Made by a program: the position numbers and the translations under genes. The notes beneath the pieces were generated by a model. That model worked only from the letters and a program-made list of their open reading frames with translations. It made no database searches and was not told the origin of the DNA. From a virus, in the IMG/VR virus record IMGVR_UViG_3300006735_000214, positions 1 to 25,698 of that record: a stretch of DNA of 25,698 nucleotides, one strand, 5' to 3'. Within the stretch, counting starts at the first letter, position 1; each line of letters opens with the position of its first letter. Positions 6,681-13,930 of the stretch are shown one piece after another.

Positions 6681-6814
6681 ATTATTCACGAGGCGGTAAA
6701 ATCGCTACAAAATGTAGAGTGTGCGGAGGCAACCTCTACACGGCTCAAGATATTAAACTAGAAGCCCACGAAAATTGTCTCCAAAAATATACATCAAAAT
6801 TTAGAATGTTGTGA
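6656..6814 (+). CDS. Mini zinc-finger protein (C2HC), 52 aa
   Basis: ATG 6656 lies inside the 3' end of the upstream gene, and the stop TGA at 6812-6814 sits just before the next start. The peptide has C20-x2-C23 followed by H38-x2-C41, with the usual Gly-Gly after the first knuckle. This is a compact C2HC zinc finger. The N-terminus is polar and the C-terminus basic. The position, filling exactly the gap between two genes, and the intact zinc ligands support it as real. The function is unknown; a nucleic-acid- or protein-binding adaptor is likely. Confidence 0.55.
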   Translation: MSKDPNYVNYSRGGKIATKCRVCGGNLYTAQDIKLEAHENCLQKYTSKFRML

Positions 6815-6819
6815 TTAAA

Positions 6820-8193
6820 ATGAATGAAAATAAAAAGCAAATAATTTACAGACCCCCATATCAAAGAAGAAATAACCCTGCCCTTTTGGATAGGTTGATA
6901 GAAGGAAATCTTTGGATGTACCATCAAGACTTGGACTCTTACCGTAAAACTAACATATGGGATTATTGGCACACTGATTATTCATCAGTAAAAACCTCCT
7001 TCAAGATGGACTACGCTACCGAAGCGGTAGCCCTAAGTTTTAGAAACAGTATTTTCAAGGCAGCCCTTTCTAGTGCTAGTCATACCAGCAAAAAAAATAT
7101 AGCGGAATTCGTACTTAATGGGTTCTCAGTTATTATTGAAAACCTAGGAGGCAGCCTACGGATGAACGGTCAAACTATGACTAGGACTACTGCTTCTAGA
7201 CATCTAGCAAGTCTTTGTTTTCAAACAAACAATTCCGATACTAGGGAACAGGTCAGAGATGCATTTTTCAAAATTGTCTCTCTGCCACCCGATATCAACT
7301 ATGTGATTCTAAACCGGACTCCTTACTCATTCTACGATAATAGAACTTTTATCAAGTGCCGCTTAAACACTCAGCAAATATCTTCTAAAGAAATAGCGTT
7401 GGAAATAAGTGAGGGTATTTGGGGAAAAATACCAATTACGGAATTCATGGGTTATCTATCTCATTATCTTCATGGGACTCAGAGAGGAAGTTGGGTACAC
7501 ACTTCTCCGGAAAACCTCTACCGTCGTTTGATGGGCAAAGAAGGGAGAGAGTCCGATATCAAAGTTATGAAAAACTTCCTTATGCAGAATAGGACGAGTG
7601 ATTTAATCGCTAAAAGAGCCAATGTTCTACTACAGGATACTCTTGAAAAATATCCTCTAAGAATGAGATTCTTTCAAACTAATGGGAACCAAGCACTATT
7701 CGTCAAGGGTGTAGAGAACGATTGGATTATCTTTTGGAGGTCTCATACTAAGGATGGTAGGCAGTTGGTGTCTACTAAACATATTGGTTCTCTAACAGAA
7801 GAAGGATGGACTGAAATTAGAAGGATTGAAAAAAACTTTGGCAAGGATATTTCCGATTTCACTTGGAGAATCACTATTTCCGATTTAGATGAAGGTGTTC
7901 AATTAGGATTCCCCAAAGAAGGAGAGACCGACAACGGGTTTGATTGGCAACAAAAGTATCAAATTATGGGAGTATGTGTAGATAATCTACAGCGTAATTC
8001 TCCCCAAGTGGACCAAGCCATTTCTAGGGCTCTAGTTGTTTTGAACGATAAAGTCACTAAACCTATGGTAAGCACTATGCATAGCATCTATGAGGCCCCT
8101 AATAGAATAGATTTCTCATCCCTTACCCTACTTAATGGCTCAGTATATTTTTCTATGAGCCATTCTCAACAACAAAACGAGGAGGAGGAATAG
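6820..8193 (+). CDS. Large hypothetical protein, 457 aa
   Basis: I choose ATG 6820, just after a GTGAT ribosome-binding sequence that overlaps the previous stop. GTG 6811 would add three residues. I do not recognise the family. The N-terminal ~60 residues are rich in Arg, Tyr, Trp and Asn. The central part is helical with basic patches (TRTTASRHLASL). The C-terminal third alternates Trp/Phe-rich strands, and the tail is a Gln/Glu run. No Walker, HNH, RVT or zinc motif is visible. Its stop TAG shares a base with the GTG of TFB, so the two are translationally coupled; a role linked to transcription or genome handling is possible. This is the largest unassigned gene in the window. Confidence 0.6.
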   Translation: MNENKKQIIYRPPYQRRNNPALLDRLIEGNLWMYHQDLDSYRKTNIWDYWHTDYSSVKTSFKMDYATEAVALSFRNSIFKAALSSASHTSKKNIAEFVLNGFSVIIENLGGSLRMNGQTMTRTTASRHLASLCFQTNNSDTREQVRDAFFKIVSLPPDINYVILNRTPYSFYDNRTFIKCRLNTQQISSKEIALEISEGIWGKIPITEFMGYLSHYLHGTQRGSWVHTSPENLYRRLMGKEGRESDIKVMKNFLMQNRTSDLIAKRANVLLQDTLEKYPLRMRFFQTNGNQALFVKGVENDWIIFWRSHTKDGRQLVSTKHIGSLTEEGWTEIRRIEKNFGKDISDFTWRITISDLDEGVQLGFPKEGETDNGFDWQQKYQIMGVCVDNLQRNSPQVDQAISRALVVLNDKVTKPMVSTMHSIYEAPNRIDFSSLTLLNGSVYFSMSHSQQQNEEEE

Positions 8194-9014
8194 TGGTTCC
8201 TTGTTCCGAATGTGGAGAAAATGAATTCACCTTTAACGAGTTTTTAGGTGAAAGTGTTTGTGATTATTGCGGTCTTGTTGTCGTTACCCAACCCTTTGAG
8301 CAAGAGATTAGACTCTACGACGAGCAGGGTAATCCTATACGCTCTGTTGATAAATCAGTAGGTTCCAAGGCTGTCAATAAATACGATAGAGTCATGGCAA
8401 GCCATATTCTTAGAGGCCTAACTCTTAGTAAAATGTGTATGGCATCTATTACTCAATCCCGTTCCCTCATAGATAGGTTAGAGAATGCTTACCTTTCTTG
8501 TTTCCGAGGAGGTGTTTTCGGTGTATCTTCTTATGAGGCTAGAGCCACTGCTATTACCTATTATCTTCTTAGAGAAAGAAATCTGCCTTACACACTCAAG
8601 CAAGTATGTGCAGAGTTTGGTTCTAGTACGAAAGAAGTTTCTAAAATAGCAAAGAGAATAGCAAAGCATTTCGGGAATGCAGGAACAAACCCAATGAATT
8701 ATCTAGGTCTTGTTGAAAAATTTTCAACTAACTTAGGCGACCTAGACTTTTCTAGATGCTCCGGAATAGTATTTTCATTTTTTGAGAAAACTCTACAGAG
8801 TAGACAGGAGACAATTAAACCCAACTATGTAGCAGCCGTAATTTACATTACGAATCTTCTTGAATACAAAAGACTGACTCAATCAGCAGTTGGGGAAGAA
8901 TGTGGTTGTTCATCAAGAACGGTTAGAATGATGACCAAAGAATTGCTTACCATGGTTGGTAAAACAGAAAAAGAAATTAAAGGCAAGGGAATACAATGGC
9001 TGGCTTCGGTGTAA
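8193..9014 (+). CDS. tfb: Transcription initiation factor B (TFB/TFIIB-like)
   Basis: This 273-residue protein is an archaeal-type TFIIB. It bridges TBP at the TATA/BRE promoter and RNA polymerase. The N-terminal zinc ribbon is C4-x2-C7 ... C23-x2-C26 followed by GLVV, the standard TFB ending. A linker with DKSVGSKAVNKYDR stands where the B-reader/linker lies. Two helical repeats follow, each typical of cyclin folds (YEARATAITYYLLRE and KPNYVAAVIYITNLLEY). The second repeat ends in a helix-turn-helix-like segment (LTQSAVGEECGCSSRTVR) that in TFB contacts the BRE. The protein is somewhat shorter than the usual ~300 residues. GTG start overlaps the upstream stop. Carrying its own TFB would let the virus direct host RNA polymerase to viral promoters. 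The inference of an archaeal host rests strongly on this gene. Confidence 0.9.
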   Translation: MVPCSECGENEFTFNEFLGESVCDYCGLVVVTQPFEQEIRLYDEQGNPIRSVDKSVGSKAVNKYDRVMASHILRGLTLSKMCMASITQSRSLIDRLENAYLSCFRGGVFGVSSYEARATAITYYLLRERNLPYTLKQVCAEFGSSTKEVSKIAKRIAKHFGNAGTNPMNYLGLVEKFSTNLGDLDFSRCSGIVFSFFEKTLQSRQETIKPNYVAAVIYITNLLEYKRLTQSAVGEECGCSSRTVRMMTKELLTMVGKTEKEIKGKGIQWLASV

Positions 9015-9042
9015 AATTAGAAAAAATAAAGGAGGAATAAAT

Positions 9043-9315
9043 ATGAAAAAAGAATTAAAAAATTATTGTGCGTTTTGTGATGAGGCGATGCAAGACTATG
9101 AATCAAACAACCCTGCCCCTTTCATTTTCAAGAGCGTCTATGATAGGGTCTGTAGGGATTGTGATAATTTTGTTTCTGCTACAAGGATGCTATGCACGAC
9201 AGAGGAACAAGTTAGTTTTATTCAAAACTTATTGATGATGAGTTTTAGCCTCAAAAAGGCTAGAAAGAAATCAATGGAGATATTTGAAAAAATGAATGAA
9301 CAAAAGGAGGAATAA
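9043..9315 (+). CDS. Small four-Cys zinc-finger protein upstream of E1, 90 aa
   Basis: ATG 9043 has a strong AAAGGAGG ribosome-binding site. An open frame from 8956 overlaps TFB and is not needed. C9-x2-C12 and C37-x2-C40 form a zinc site. The remainder is a Lys/Met-rich helix that is probably amphipathic. The stop is two bases before the E1-like gene, which has an identical ribosome-binding site, so the two are almost certainly co-transcribed. Position suggests an adaptor or substrate-selection role for the ubiquitin-like pathway, but the protein has too few ligands for a RING finger. That link is inference. Confidence 0.6.
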   Translation: MKKELKNYCAFCDEAMQDYESNNPAPFIFKSVYDRVCRDCDNFVSATRMLCTTEEQVSFIQNLLMMSFSLKKARKKSMEIFEKMNEQKEE

Positions 9316-9317
9316 AA

Positions 9318-9875
9318 ATGAAAAGAAAAATATTGATAATTGGAGCAGGTGGTATTGGGAGTTTCCTTGTGCCGCTTCTAGATAAGACGGGTCTTTACAC
9401 CATTTCGGTTAGCGACCCCGACACCGTAGAAACGAAGAATTTGACTTACCAAAACTTCAATGAGGAGGATGTAGGTTCTCTCAAGGTCATGGCCTTGCAG
9501 AATAGACACTTGATTAGCCCGAACAAGTTTCCTATCTTGACAGAGCAACAACTTGCTGGCTACGACCTCGTAGTTTGTTGTGTAGATAATTTGACCGCAC
9601 GACGGCTTCTTTATCGCTCACAGGGCTTCCCTTGGCTTGACCTAAGAGCGCAGGGTAGGAACTGCGCCTACATCACTTACAAAGCCGACCCTACCACCTA
9701 CGATACTTTACTGGCAGGTCCGGATGGTAGTTTCTCTTGTCAAGGAGATGCGTGGGATGGCTCTAACGAGTCAGTCCACTTCATGCAGGTGGCCGTTGCA
9801 GGTATCGGTGCTGAATGGATTCAGCGTTGGTTTAACGATGAAGAAGTGAATGGGTTTGGAACCCTTTTTGTTTGA
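9318..9875 (+). CDS. E1-like (ThiF/MoeB/HesA family) adenylating enzyme
   Basis: The 185-residue protein is a minimal E1-type enzyme, expected to adenylate the C-terminal glycine of a ubiquitin-like protein using ATP. The Rossmann motif is GAGGIGS (residues 9-15). The ribose-binding D33 sits in SDPDTVETKNL, with N41 and Q45 of the NLxxQ motif, K56 in GSLK, and the Mg-binding D90 in VDN. The Arg usual in NLxRQ is Tyr44 here. C141 (in FSCQGD) or C116 could be the thioester cysteine. It is shorter than ThiF/MoeB (about 245 residues), close to the bare adenylation domain, without the usual CxxC zinc pairs at the C-terminus. ATG follows GGAGG. The JAMM gene is nine bases downstream. Confidence 0.88.
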   Translation: MKRKILIIGAGGIGSFLVPLLDKTGLYTISVSDPDTVETKNLTYQNFNEEDVGSLKVMALQNRHLISPNKFPILTEQQLAGYDLVVCCVDNLTARRLLYRSQGFPWLDLRAQGRNCAYITYKADPTTYDTLLAGPDGSFSCQGDAWDGSNESVHFMQVAVAGIGAEWIQRWFNDEEVNGFGTLFV

Positions 9876-9884
9876 GGTGAAAAC

Positions 9885-10487
9885 ATGGAAAATTTAACAG
9901 CAAAAGAAATATCGTTGGTGATTGAAAATACGAAGAAAGAACACTTGCTTCTTCTTAGAAAGTACGCAAAGGACTACATACAAATGGTATGGAAGGAATT
10001 GTGCGAGAAGCAATTATCTTCTTGTACGAGCCTAAACGATATGGAACATCACTTGTATTTCCATTCTGCTATATGGGAAGCCTCTACCGTTATACTTCCG
10101 AATCTTGAAGTGCAAGTAGTCATTGATGATAACTGGAAACTTCACATTTCTTCGGGGACTGCTGGTTTCGTAGGTTTCCCTAGCGAACCTAAGGGACTCA
10201 AACTTCCTATTCGTTGCTGGATTCATACACATCCCTTTGGTCGTGCATATTTTTCGGGTATTGATTGGAAAACAGTTTCAGTTTGGGGCAGTCAAATGAA
10301 GTGTGCTTATGTGTTAGGAGGAGGGCAGCACTATGGTTTTTGGGACCAAAGCGCTCCTCAAGAGTTATCCATTTACCACAATGACTTTTTTGACCACACT
10401 TCTAATCAATTTTTAGAACGCCCTGTTGAGATACAACAAAAGAGTATGTCTCTAGGGCTGAAAGAGAATCTAAAGGAGGGAGAATGA
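9885..10487 (+). CDS. JAB/MPN (JAMM) metallopeptidase
   Basis: This 200-residue protein is a probable zinc-dependent isopeptidase or modifier-processing protease. The JAMM signature is complete: H114-x-H116-x7-S124-x2-D127, in the context IHTHPFGRAYFSGID. E65 about 49 residues upstream is the likely catalytic acid. A Gly-rich loop (LGGGQHYGFW) follows, as in the MPN fold. The first 45 residues form a charged helix not needed for the fold. Relatives process ubiquitin-like precursors or cleave conjugates. Here the obvious substrate is the 68-aa modifier at 6117, with two residues after Gly-Gly. ATG is preceded by GAGGTGA. The stop is immediately followed by the next ATG. Confidence 0.85.
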   Translation: MENLTAKEISLVIENTKKEHLLLLRKYAKDYIQMVWKELCEKQLSSCTSLNDMEHHLYFHSAIWEASTVILPNLEVQVVIDDNWKLHISSGTAGFVGFPSEPKGLKLPIRCWIHTHPFGRAYFSGIDWKTVSVWGSQMKCAYVLGGGQHYGFWDQSAPQELSIYHNDFFDHTSNQFLERPVEIQQKSMSLGLKENLKEGE

Positions 10488-10709
10488 ATGACGCATACAG
10501 AAGAAGATATCGGTAAAATTGTAGATTATGAGACCTCTAACGGCATGCTAAAACATGAGCGAATTGTCCTTGTGTATTGTCAAATTTGTTCTGCTCAGTT
10601 CATTGGTCCGATTAGAGAGGCCGGTGGATTTCTAGGAGCCCATGAATTATTCCACAACTGGGAGTTTTCCGCAATGATTCAAAGTGAAAAAGGAGGATTG
10701 ATTCCTTGA
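10488..10709 (+). CDS. Small C2H2-type zinc-finger protein downstream of JAMM, 73 aa
   Basis: ATG 10488 directly abuts the JAMM stop with a GGAGGGAGA ribosome-binding site. The ligands are C31-x2-C34-x17-H52-x3-H56, with the inter-ligand loop Gly-rich. The N-terminal 25 residues are acidic. The fold would be a C2H2 finger of unusual spacing. Its zero-gap placement after the JAMM gene suggests a shared role, perhaps substrate recognition. No known family is recognised. Confidence 0.6.
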   Translation: MTHTEEDIGKIVDYETSNGMLKHERIVLVYCQICSAQFIGPIREAGGFLGAHELFHNWEFSAMIQSEKGGLIP

Positions 10710-10810
10710 GTGAACGCAGAAAAACTGTTTTATTCTTCACTAGAGTGTGTTTCTACTGCACTGGTAGTCTAGCATTCCTTGTGAATATAGGCGTGGAGGT
10801 GACGGCGTGA
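10706..10810 (+). CDS. Putative single-span membrane mini-protein, 34 aa
   Basis: A TTG at 10706 overlaps the previous TGA (TTGA) and lies nine bases after GGAGG. The peptide begins polar/basic (Ser-Glu-Arg-Arg-Lys) and continues as a hydrophobic segment of about 20 residues with two Cys, consistent with one membrane span. The stop overlaps the next GTG (GTGA). Evidence is limited to packing, ribosome-binding site and composition, so this may be a spacer. It has the look of a small holin-like or regulatory peptide, but nothing shows that. Confidence 0.35.
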   Translation: MSERRKTVLFFTRVCFYCTGSLAFLVNIGVEVTA

Positions 10811-10947
10811 GATTGAATAGTGAAGTATTATACAACAAGGAAATTAGCAGTGTGGTATGCTCAAAGTGTGGTAAGTATGTAGATGCTGACTACTTTGGTG
10901 GTATGATTAAAGTAGCACCATGTAAGTGCGTGGAGGTGAAAGAATGA
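10807..10947 (+). CDS. Mini zinc-ribbon protein, 46 aa
   Basis: The GTG at 10807 overlaps the previous stop (GTGA), with GGAGGTGA about eight bases upstream. C18-x2-C21 and C39-x-C41 make a plausible zinc knuckle pair. The stop overlaps the ATG of the methyltransferase (ATGA), so translation is probably coupled. The function is unknown. Confidence 0.5.
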   Translation: MRLNSEVLYNKEISSVVCSKCGKYVDADYFGGMIKVAPCKCVEVKE

Positions 10948-11555
10948 GCCTACACGAGAACTTTGGTAAAGGCAATACAGATGCTAACGCAAACCTTACG
11001 GCTAATGATGTAGTCTACACTCCTAGAAATATTGCTAGGCAAATGATTGCATTTTACGACCTCAAAGAAGATGATAGAGTCCTTGACCCATGCGCTGGAG
11101 ATGGTGCATTCTTTGACCAATATCCCTCACATATCCTTGGGAAGTGGCGCATGGAGATTACAGAAGGTTTGGATTTTTTTGATTGGGATGTTTCTTCAAG
11201 TCCTAAGATTGATTGGATTATTACCAACCCCCCTTACAGCATATACGAGCAGTTTGCCGAAAAAGCGTTTGAGGTTGCTGATAATGTTTGCTTTCTTATC
11301 CCTCTATCCAAAGTGGTATCAAGCCTAGGCCGAATCAATTCGGTCTTGGAATACGGAGGTTTTGTTTCTATCCATATCATTGGTGCTAGTAAGTGCGGAT
11401 TTCCTTTTGGTTTCCCTGCCGCCGCCGTTCATATGAAGCGTGGTTATGAAGGGGAAACAATAATCAAGATGTGGGAGGACCCCACACAAAAAAGCCTTCT
11501 AGAATATGTCTCATTAGCACATGAGGACGAGGAAGCCTACAGATATTCCGTGTGA
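10944..11555 (+). CDS. DNA adenine-N6-type methyltransferase
   Basis: I choose ATG 10944, with GGAGGTGAA upstream and an ATGA overlap with the previous gene; an in-frame GTG at 10926 is not needed. The 203-residue protein has the SAM-binding motif I as VLDPCAGDGAFF and the catalytic motif IV as NPPY, in the motif I-before-IV order. It starts with a VYTPRNIARQMI element typical of N6-adenine enzymes, which sits just before motif I. It has no clear target-recognition domain, so specificity may be low or set by a partner. It likely modifies viral DNA, protecting it from host restriction or marking it. No cognate restriction enzyme is visible, which fits an orphan phage enzyme. Confidence 0.87.
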   Translation: MSLHENFGKGNTDANANLTANDVVYTPRNIARQMIAFYDLKEDDRVLDPCAGDGAFFDQYPSHILGKWRMEITEGLDFFDWDVSSSPKIDWIITNPPYSIYEQFAEKAFEVADNVCFLIPLSKVVSSLGRINSVLEYGGFVSIHIIGASKCGFPFGFPAAAVHMKRGYEGETIIKMWEDPTQKSLLEYVSLAHEDEEAYRYSV

Positions 11556-11563
11556 GTGTTATT

Positions 11564-11776
11564 ATGATTGAAAAAGACCATACCTGTTTCGCATGTAAAA
11601 GCGAAAACACTGATATCCTAGTCCCCAAAGGTAGAAAGAGAAAAAGGAATTATCTTACTTATTGCCATGATTGTAAGGCTATGACTTACGCCATAAGTCT
11701 AGGAAAGACCACATACAAATTCCGAAATTATGCAGAAGTGCATTCCTATCTAAAAATGGGAGACACTATATACTGA
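11564..11776 (+). CDS. Small zinc-ribbon protein, 70 aa
   Basis: C8-x2-C11 and C34-x2-C37, separated by 22 residues with a Lys/Arg-rich loop, form a clear zinc ribbon. The C-terminal half is a beta/helix segment rich in Tyr. I choose ATG 11564; a GTG at 11552 that overlaps the methyltransferase stop is a close alternative and would add four residues. It may bind nucleic acid through the basic loop. The family is not recognised. Confidence 0.55.
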   Translation: MIEKDHTCFACKSENTDILVPKGRKRKRNYLTYCHDCKAMTYAISLGKTTYKFRNYAEVHSYLKMGDTIY

Positions 11777-11794
11777 TAACTAATTGAGTTGGGT

Positions 11795-12010
11795 ATGAAA
11801 TCAGTCGGTGATTGGGTAGCAGTTAAGGTTGAAGAAGGTCAGCATGCGTATGGCATTATTGCCACAAATGAAAACAGTGGTAAGGTCGTATCATGCGGAA
11901 AGGATAACTCCTTAATCGGTAAGAAAGTTTACTTCTCCGTTGATAATGCAAAGAAAGCCGAAGGCTATGCGTTTATCCCTTACGATGATATTTATGGGGT
12001 GGAAGAATGA
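11795..12010 (+). CDS. groES: GroES-like co-chaperonin (Cpn10)
   Basis: The 71-residue protein lies directly upstream of GroEL, with an ATGA stop/start overlap at 12007. It has the Cpn10 pattern: an N-terminal DWVAVKV strand (as in DRVIVK), a short mobile-loop region GQHAYGIIAT, NSGKVVSCG (as in RGEVLAVG), GKKVYFS, and the C-terminal IPYDDIYGVEE (as in xxxDILAxxE). It is shorter than bacterial GroES (about 97 residues), mainly through loss of roof-loop segments, similar to phage co-chaperonins. It would cap the GroEL ring and define the folding chamber. I choose ATG 11795; a TTG at 11789 is in frame. The identity rests as much on gene position as on sequence. Confidence 0.75.
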   Translation: MKSVGDWVAVKVEEGQHAYGIIATNENSGKVVSCGKDNSLIGKKVYFSVDNAKKAEGYAFIPYDDIYGVEE

Positions 12011-13533
12011 TTAAATTCGGAGATGAGGTAAAGCAAAAATTACTACAAGGCATCAATCTAGTAGCCGATACGGTCAGACCAACGCTAGGGCCTCAAGCAA
12101 GAACAGCCATTCTTCAAGGCAATCCCCCCATTGTCATTAATGATGGAGTGACTATTGCTAAACATGTATCGCATGATGACCCCTATATTCAAATGGGGGT
12201 TCAGTTGGTTCAAAGCCTAGCATTGAAGGCTCAATCAAAGGCTGGAGACGGGACTACAACCGCTTGCGTTTTAGCACAGGCTTTGTGTAATCATATAATG
12301 GCTCTTAATATTTCAAACATTCATAGATTCAAAGAAGAGTTAGAAACCACACGAGATGCCATGTTAGAAGTATTGGATGAGTTGGCTATCCCAGTAGAAG
12401 GAGTAGAAAAGATTCTAGAAGTAGCAACAATCGCTGCCAACAATGACCCTGTTCTAGGACAGTTAATTGCAGATGTTTTTTCCTTTGTAGGTAAGGACGG
12501 AGTTATTTCTGTTGAAGAAGGGCATGGACTAACCACGGAATACGAGTTGAAGCAGGGACTAGAGTTAGAAAATGGGTATTTGTCACATCTCTTTGCGAAT
12601 CAAGATAATGGGGAATGTGTTTTAGAAAAACCATTAATCTTAACAACCAACAAAGCCATTATTAATTTTGCAGATTTGCTTCCTGCCTTAGAATACGCTT
12701 CTTCGCAGAGCAGCCCCCTACTGATTATTTGCTCGGACCTTCAAGGTTCTGCGCTGTCTAATGTTCTAGCGAATGTTGTTCAAGGCCGAATTCAAGTTGG
12801 TGTTTGTAGAGCCCCTAATCACGGTGATGCTAGATTAGACGAATTGAAAGATGTTATCTCAGTGGTCGGAGGCAAACTATTCTCCAATGAAGCAAAGGAT
12901 GATTTGAAAATTGTTGATGCTTCGTGTTTTGGTTCTTGTGATAAAGTTGTGTTGAATCAAGTTGATACAACGATTGTCGGTGGAGGCGGAGATGTGGATG
13001 CAATCCAAGATAGAGTGGATTCCTTAACTGAACTTTACAAAATAGCCAACAACGATTGGATTCGTGAACGCCTAACAACTAGGATTGCTAGACTCAAAGG
13101 AGGAGTTGCTGTTATCCGTGTTGGTGGAGGTTCAAGTGTTGAATTGAGAGAAACCAAGGAAAGATTGGATGATGCCTTAAATGCGACAAAAGCCGCTCTA
13201 CAAGAAGGAGTCATCGTCGGCGGGGGATTAGGCCTTCTTGTTGCTTGGGCTGAATTAAACCGTAGAGATATGGACTTGAATCCCCTATACTCTGATGTAT
13301 TTATGACCCCTATTGATGTTTTGATTAAAAATGCTGATGGTCGTTCCCACTTATGGGATAGAATAGAACCCGATTCGGTTATTGGATTCAATGCTAAATC
13401 AAGAAAGATTGAAAATCTATGGGAAGCCGGAGTCATTGACCCAGTGAAGGTTACGAAAAGCAGCCTATCTGCCGCCTTCTCAATAGCCCTTATGTTTTTA
13501 ACCACTGAAGTTGCCGTACTTTTGGAGGAGTAG
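12007..13533 (+). CDS. groEL: Group I chaperonin (GroEL/Cpn60)
   Basis: This 508-residue protein is a GroEL-type ATP-dependent folding chamber subunit, not an archaeal thermosome. Group I hallmarks are VRPTLGPQAR near the N-terminus, INDGVTIAKHV, KAGDGTTTACVLAQ with the ATP-site D81, and IAANND. Near the C-terminus are RLKGGVAVIRVGG and RLDDALNATKAALQEGVIVGGG, containing the hydrolytic D389. It is about 40 residues shorter than E. coli GroEL, and the C-terminal Gly-Gly-Met tail is absent. The apical domain is divergent. It is coupled to the GroES-like gene by an ATGA overlap. The likely job is folding of capsid or other viral proteins. A bacterial-type chaperonin beside archaeal replication genes points to gene acquisition from bacteria, phages or archaea with group I chaperonins. 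Confidence 0.95.
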   Translation: MIKFGDEVKQKLLQGINLVADTVRPTLGPQARTAILQGNPPIVINDGVTIAKHVSHDDPYIQMGVQLVQSLALKAQSKAGDGTTTACVLAQALCNHIMALNISNIHRFKEELETTRDAMLEVLDELAIPVEGVEKILEVATIAANNDPVLGQLIADVFSFVGKDGVISVEEGHGLTTEYELKQGLELENGYLSHLFANQDNGECVLEKPLILTTNKAIINFADLLPALEYASSQSSPLLIICSDLQGSALSNVLANVVQGRIQVGVCRAPNHGDARLDELKDVISVVGGKLFSNEAKDDLKIVDASCFGSCDKVVLNQVDTTIVGGGGDVDAIQDRVDSLTELYKIANNDWIRERLTTRIARLKGGVAVIRVGGGSSVELRETKERLDDALNATKAALQEGVIVGGGLGLLVAWAELNRRDMDLNPLYSDVFMTPIDVLIKNADGRSHLWDRIEPDSVIGFNAKSRKIENLWEAGVIDPVKVTKSSLSAAFSIALMFLTTEVAVLLEE

Positions 13534-13534
13534 T

Positions 13535-13930
13535 ATGAAGAGAGCCGTGACGGTTACGCTACCTGCGCCGCATAAAGCGCAGATTATTTGTCCCATTTGT
13601 GAGGGAAATAAGTGTAAGGTCTGCCATATGGCAGGACATTTGAAAATAGATGTAGCCCCCAAGATTCCGATTCAAAGAGCGCACATTATCAAGTATGTAG
13701 TTGATAACATTCACGATGTTGCCTCCGAGATTACACGCTCTTACGGATTGACTCCGGAAATAAATACCAAAGAAGTTATCAACATAGAGAACGCACAGTA
13801 TGAGGTTGTTCAAATCTCTTCACTAGGAGGAACCTGTTGGGTTGTTAATCGTTTAGATGAATTAGAAACTCCAAGATACTTTGTTTCAAGAAAGGAATTG
13901 AAAAAATTCGCAGAGGGGTGGATTGCATGA
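13535..13930 (+). CDS. Zinc-finger hypothetical protein, 131 aa
   Basis: I choose ATG 13535, with TTTGGAGG upstream overlapping the GroEL end; the frame is also open to 13511. A tight cluster C19-x2-C22-x4-C27-x2-C30 makes a small zinc knuckle resembling half a DnaJ or rubredoxin-type site. The rest is an alpha/beta domain with a Val/Ile-rich strand near residues 90-105. The stop overlaps the next start as ATGA. The family is not recognised. Position after GroEL could suggest a chaperone cofactor, but a nucleic-acid role with the downstream PC4-like gene is equally possible. Confidence 0.55.
   Translation: MKRAVTVTLPAPHKAQIICPICEGNKCKVCHMAGHLKIDVAPKIPIQRAHIIKYVVDNIHDVASEITRSYGLTPEINTKEVINIENAQYEVVQISSLGGTCWVVNRLDELETPRYFVSRKELKKFAEGWIA

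Noticed and set aside
9043-9315. An E2- or RING-type E3 partner for the E1
   Set aside because: Only four Cys ligands are visible and there is no E2 active-site pattern; RING domains need eight ligands in a cross-brace.
13035-13505. Minus-strand ORF of 156 codons inside GroEL
   Set aside because: A shadow of the conserved GroEL reading frame; the sense-strand protein has all family motifs.
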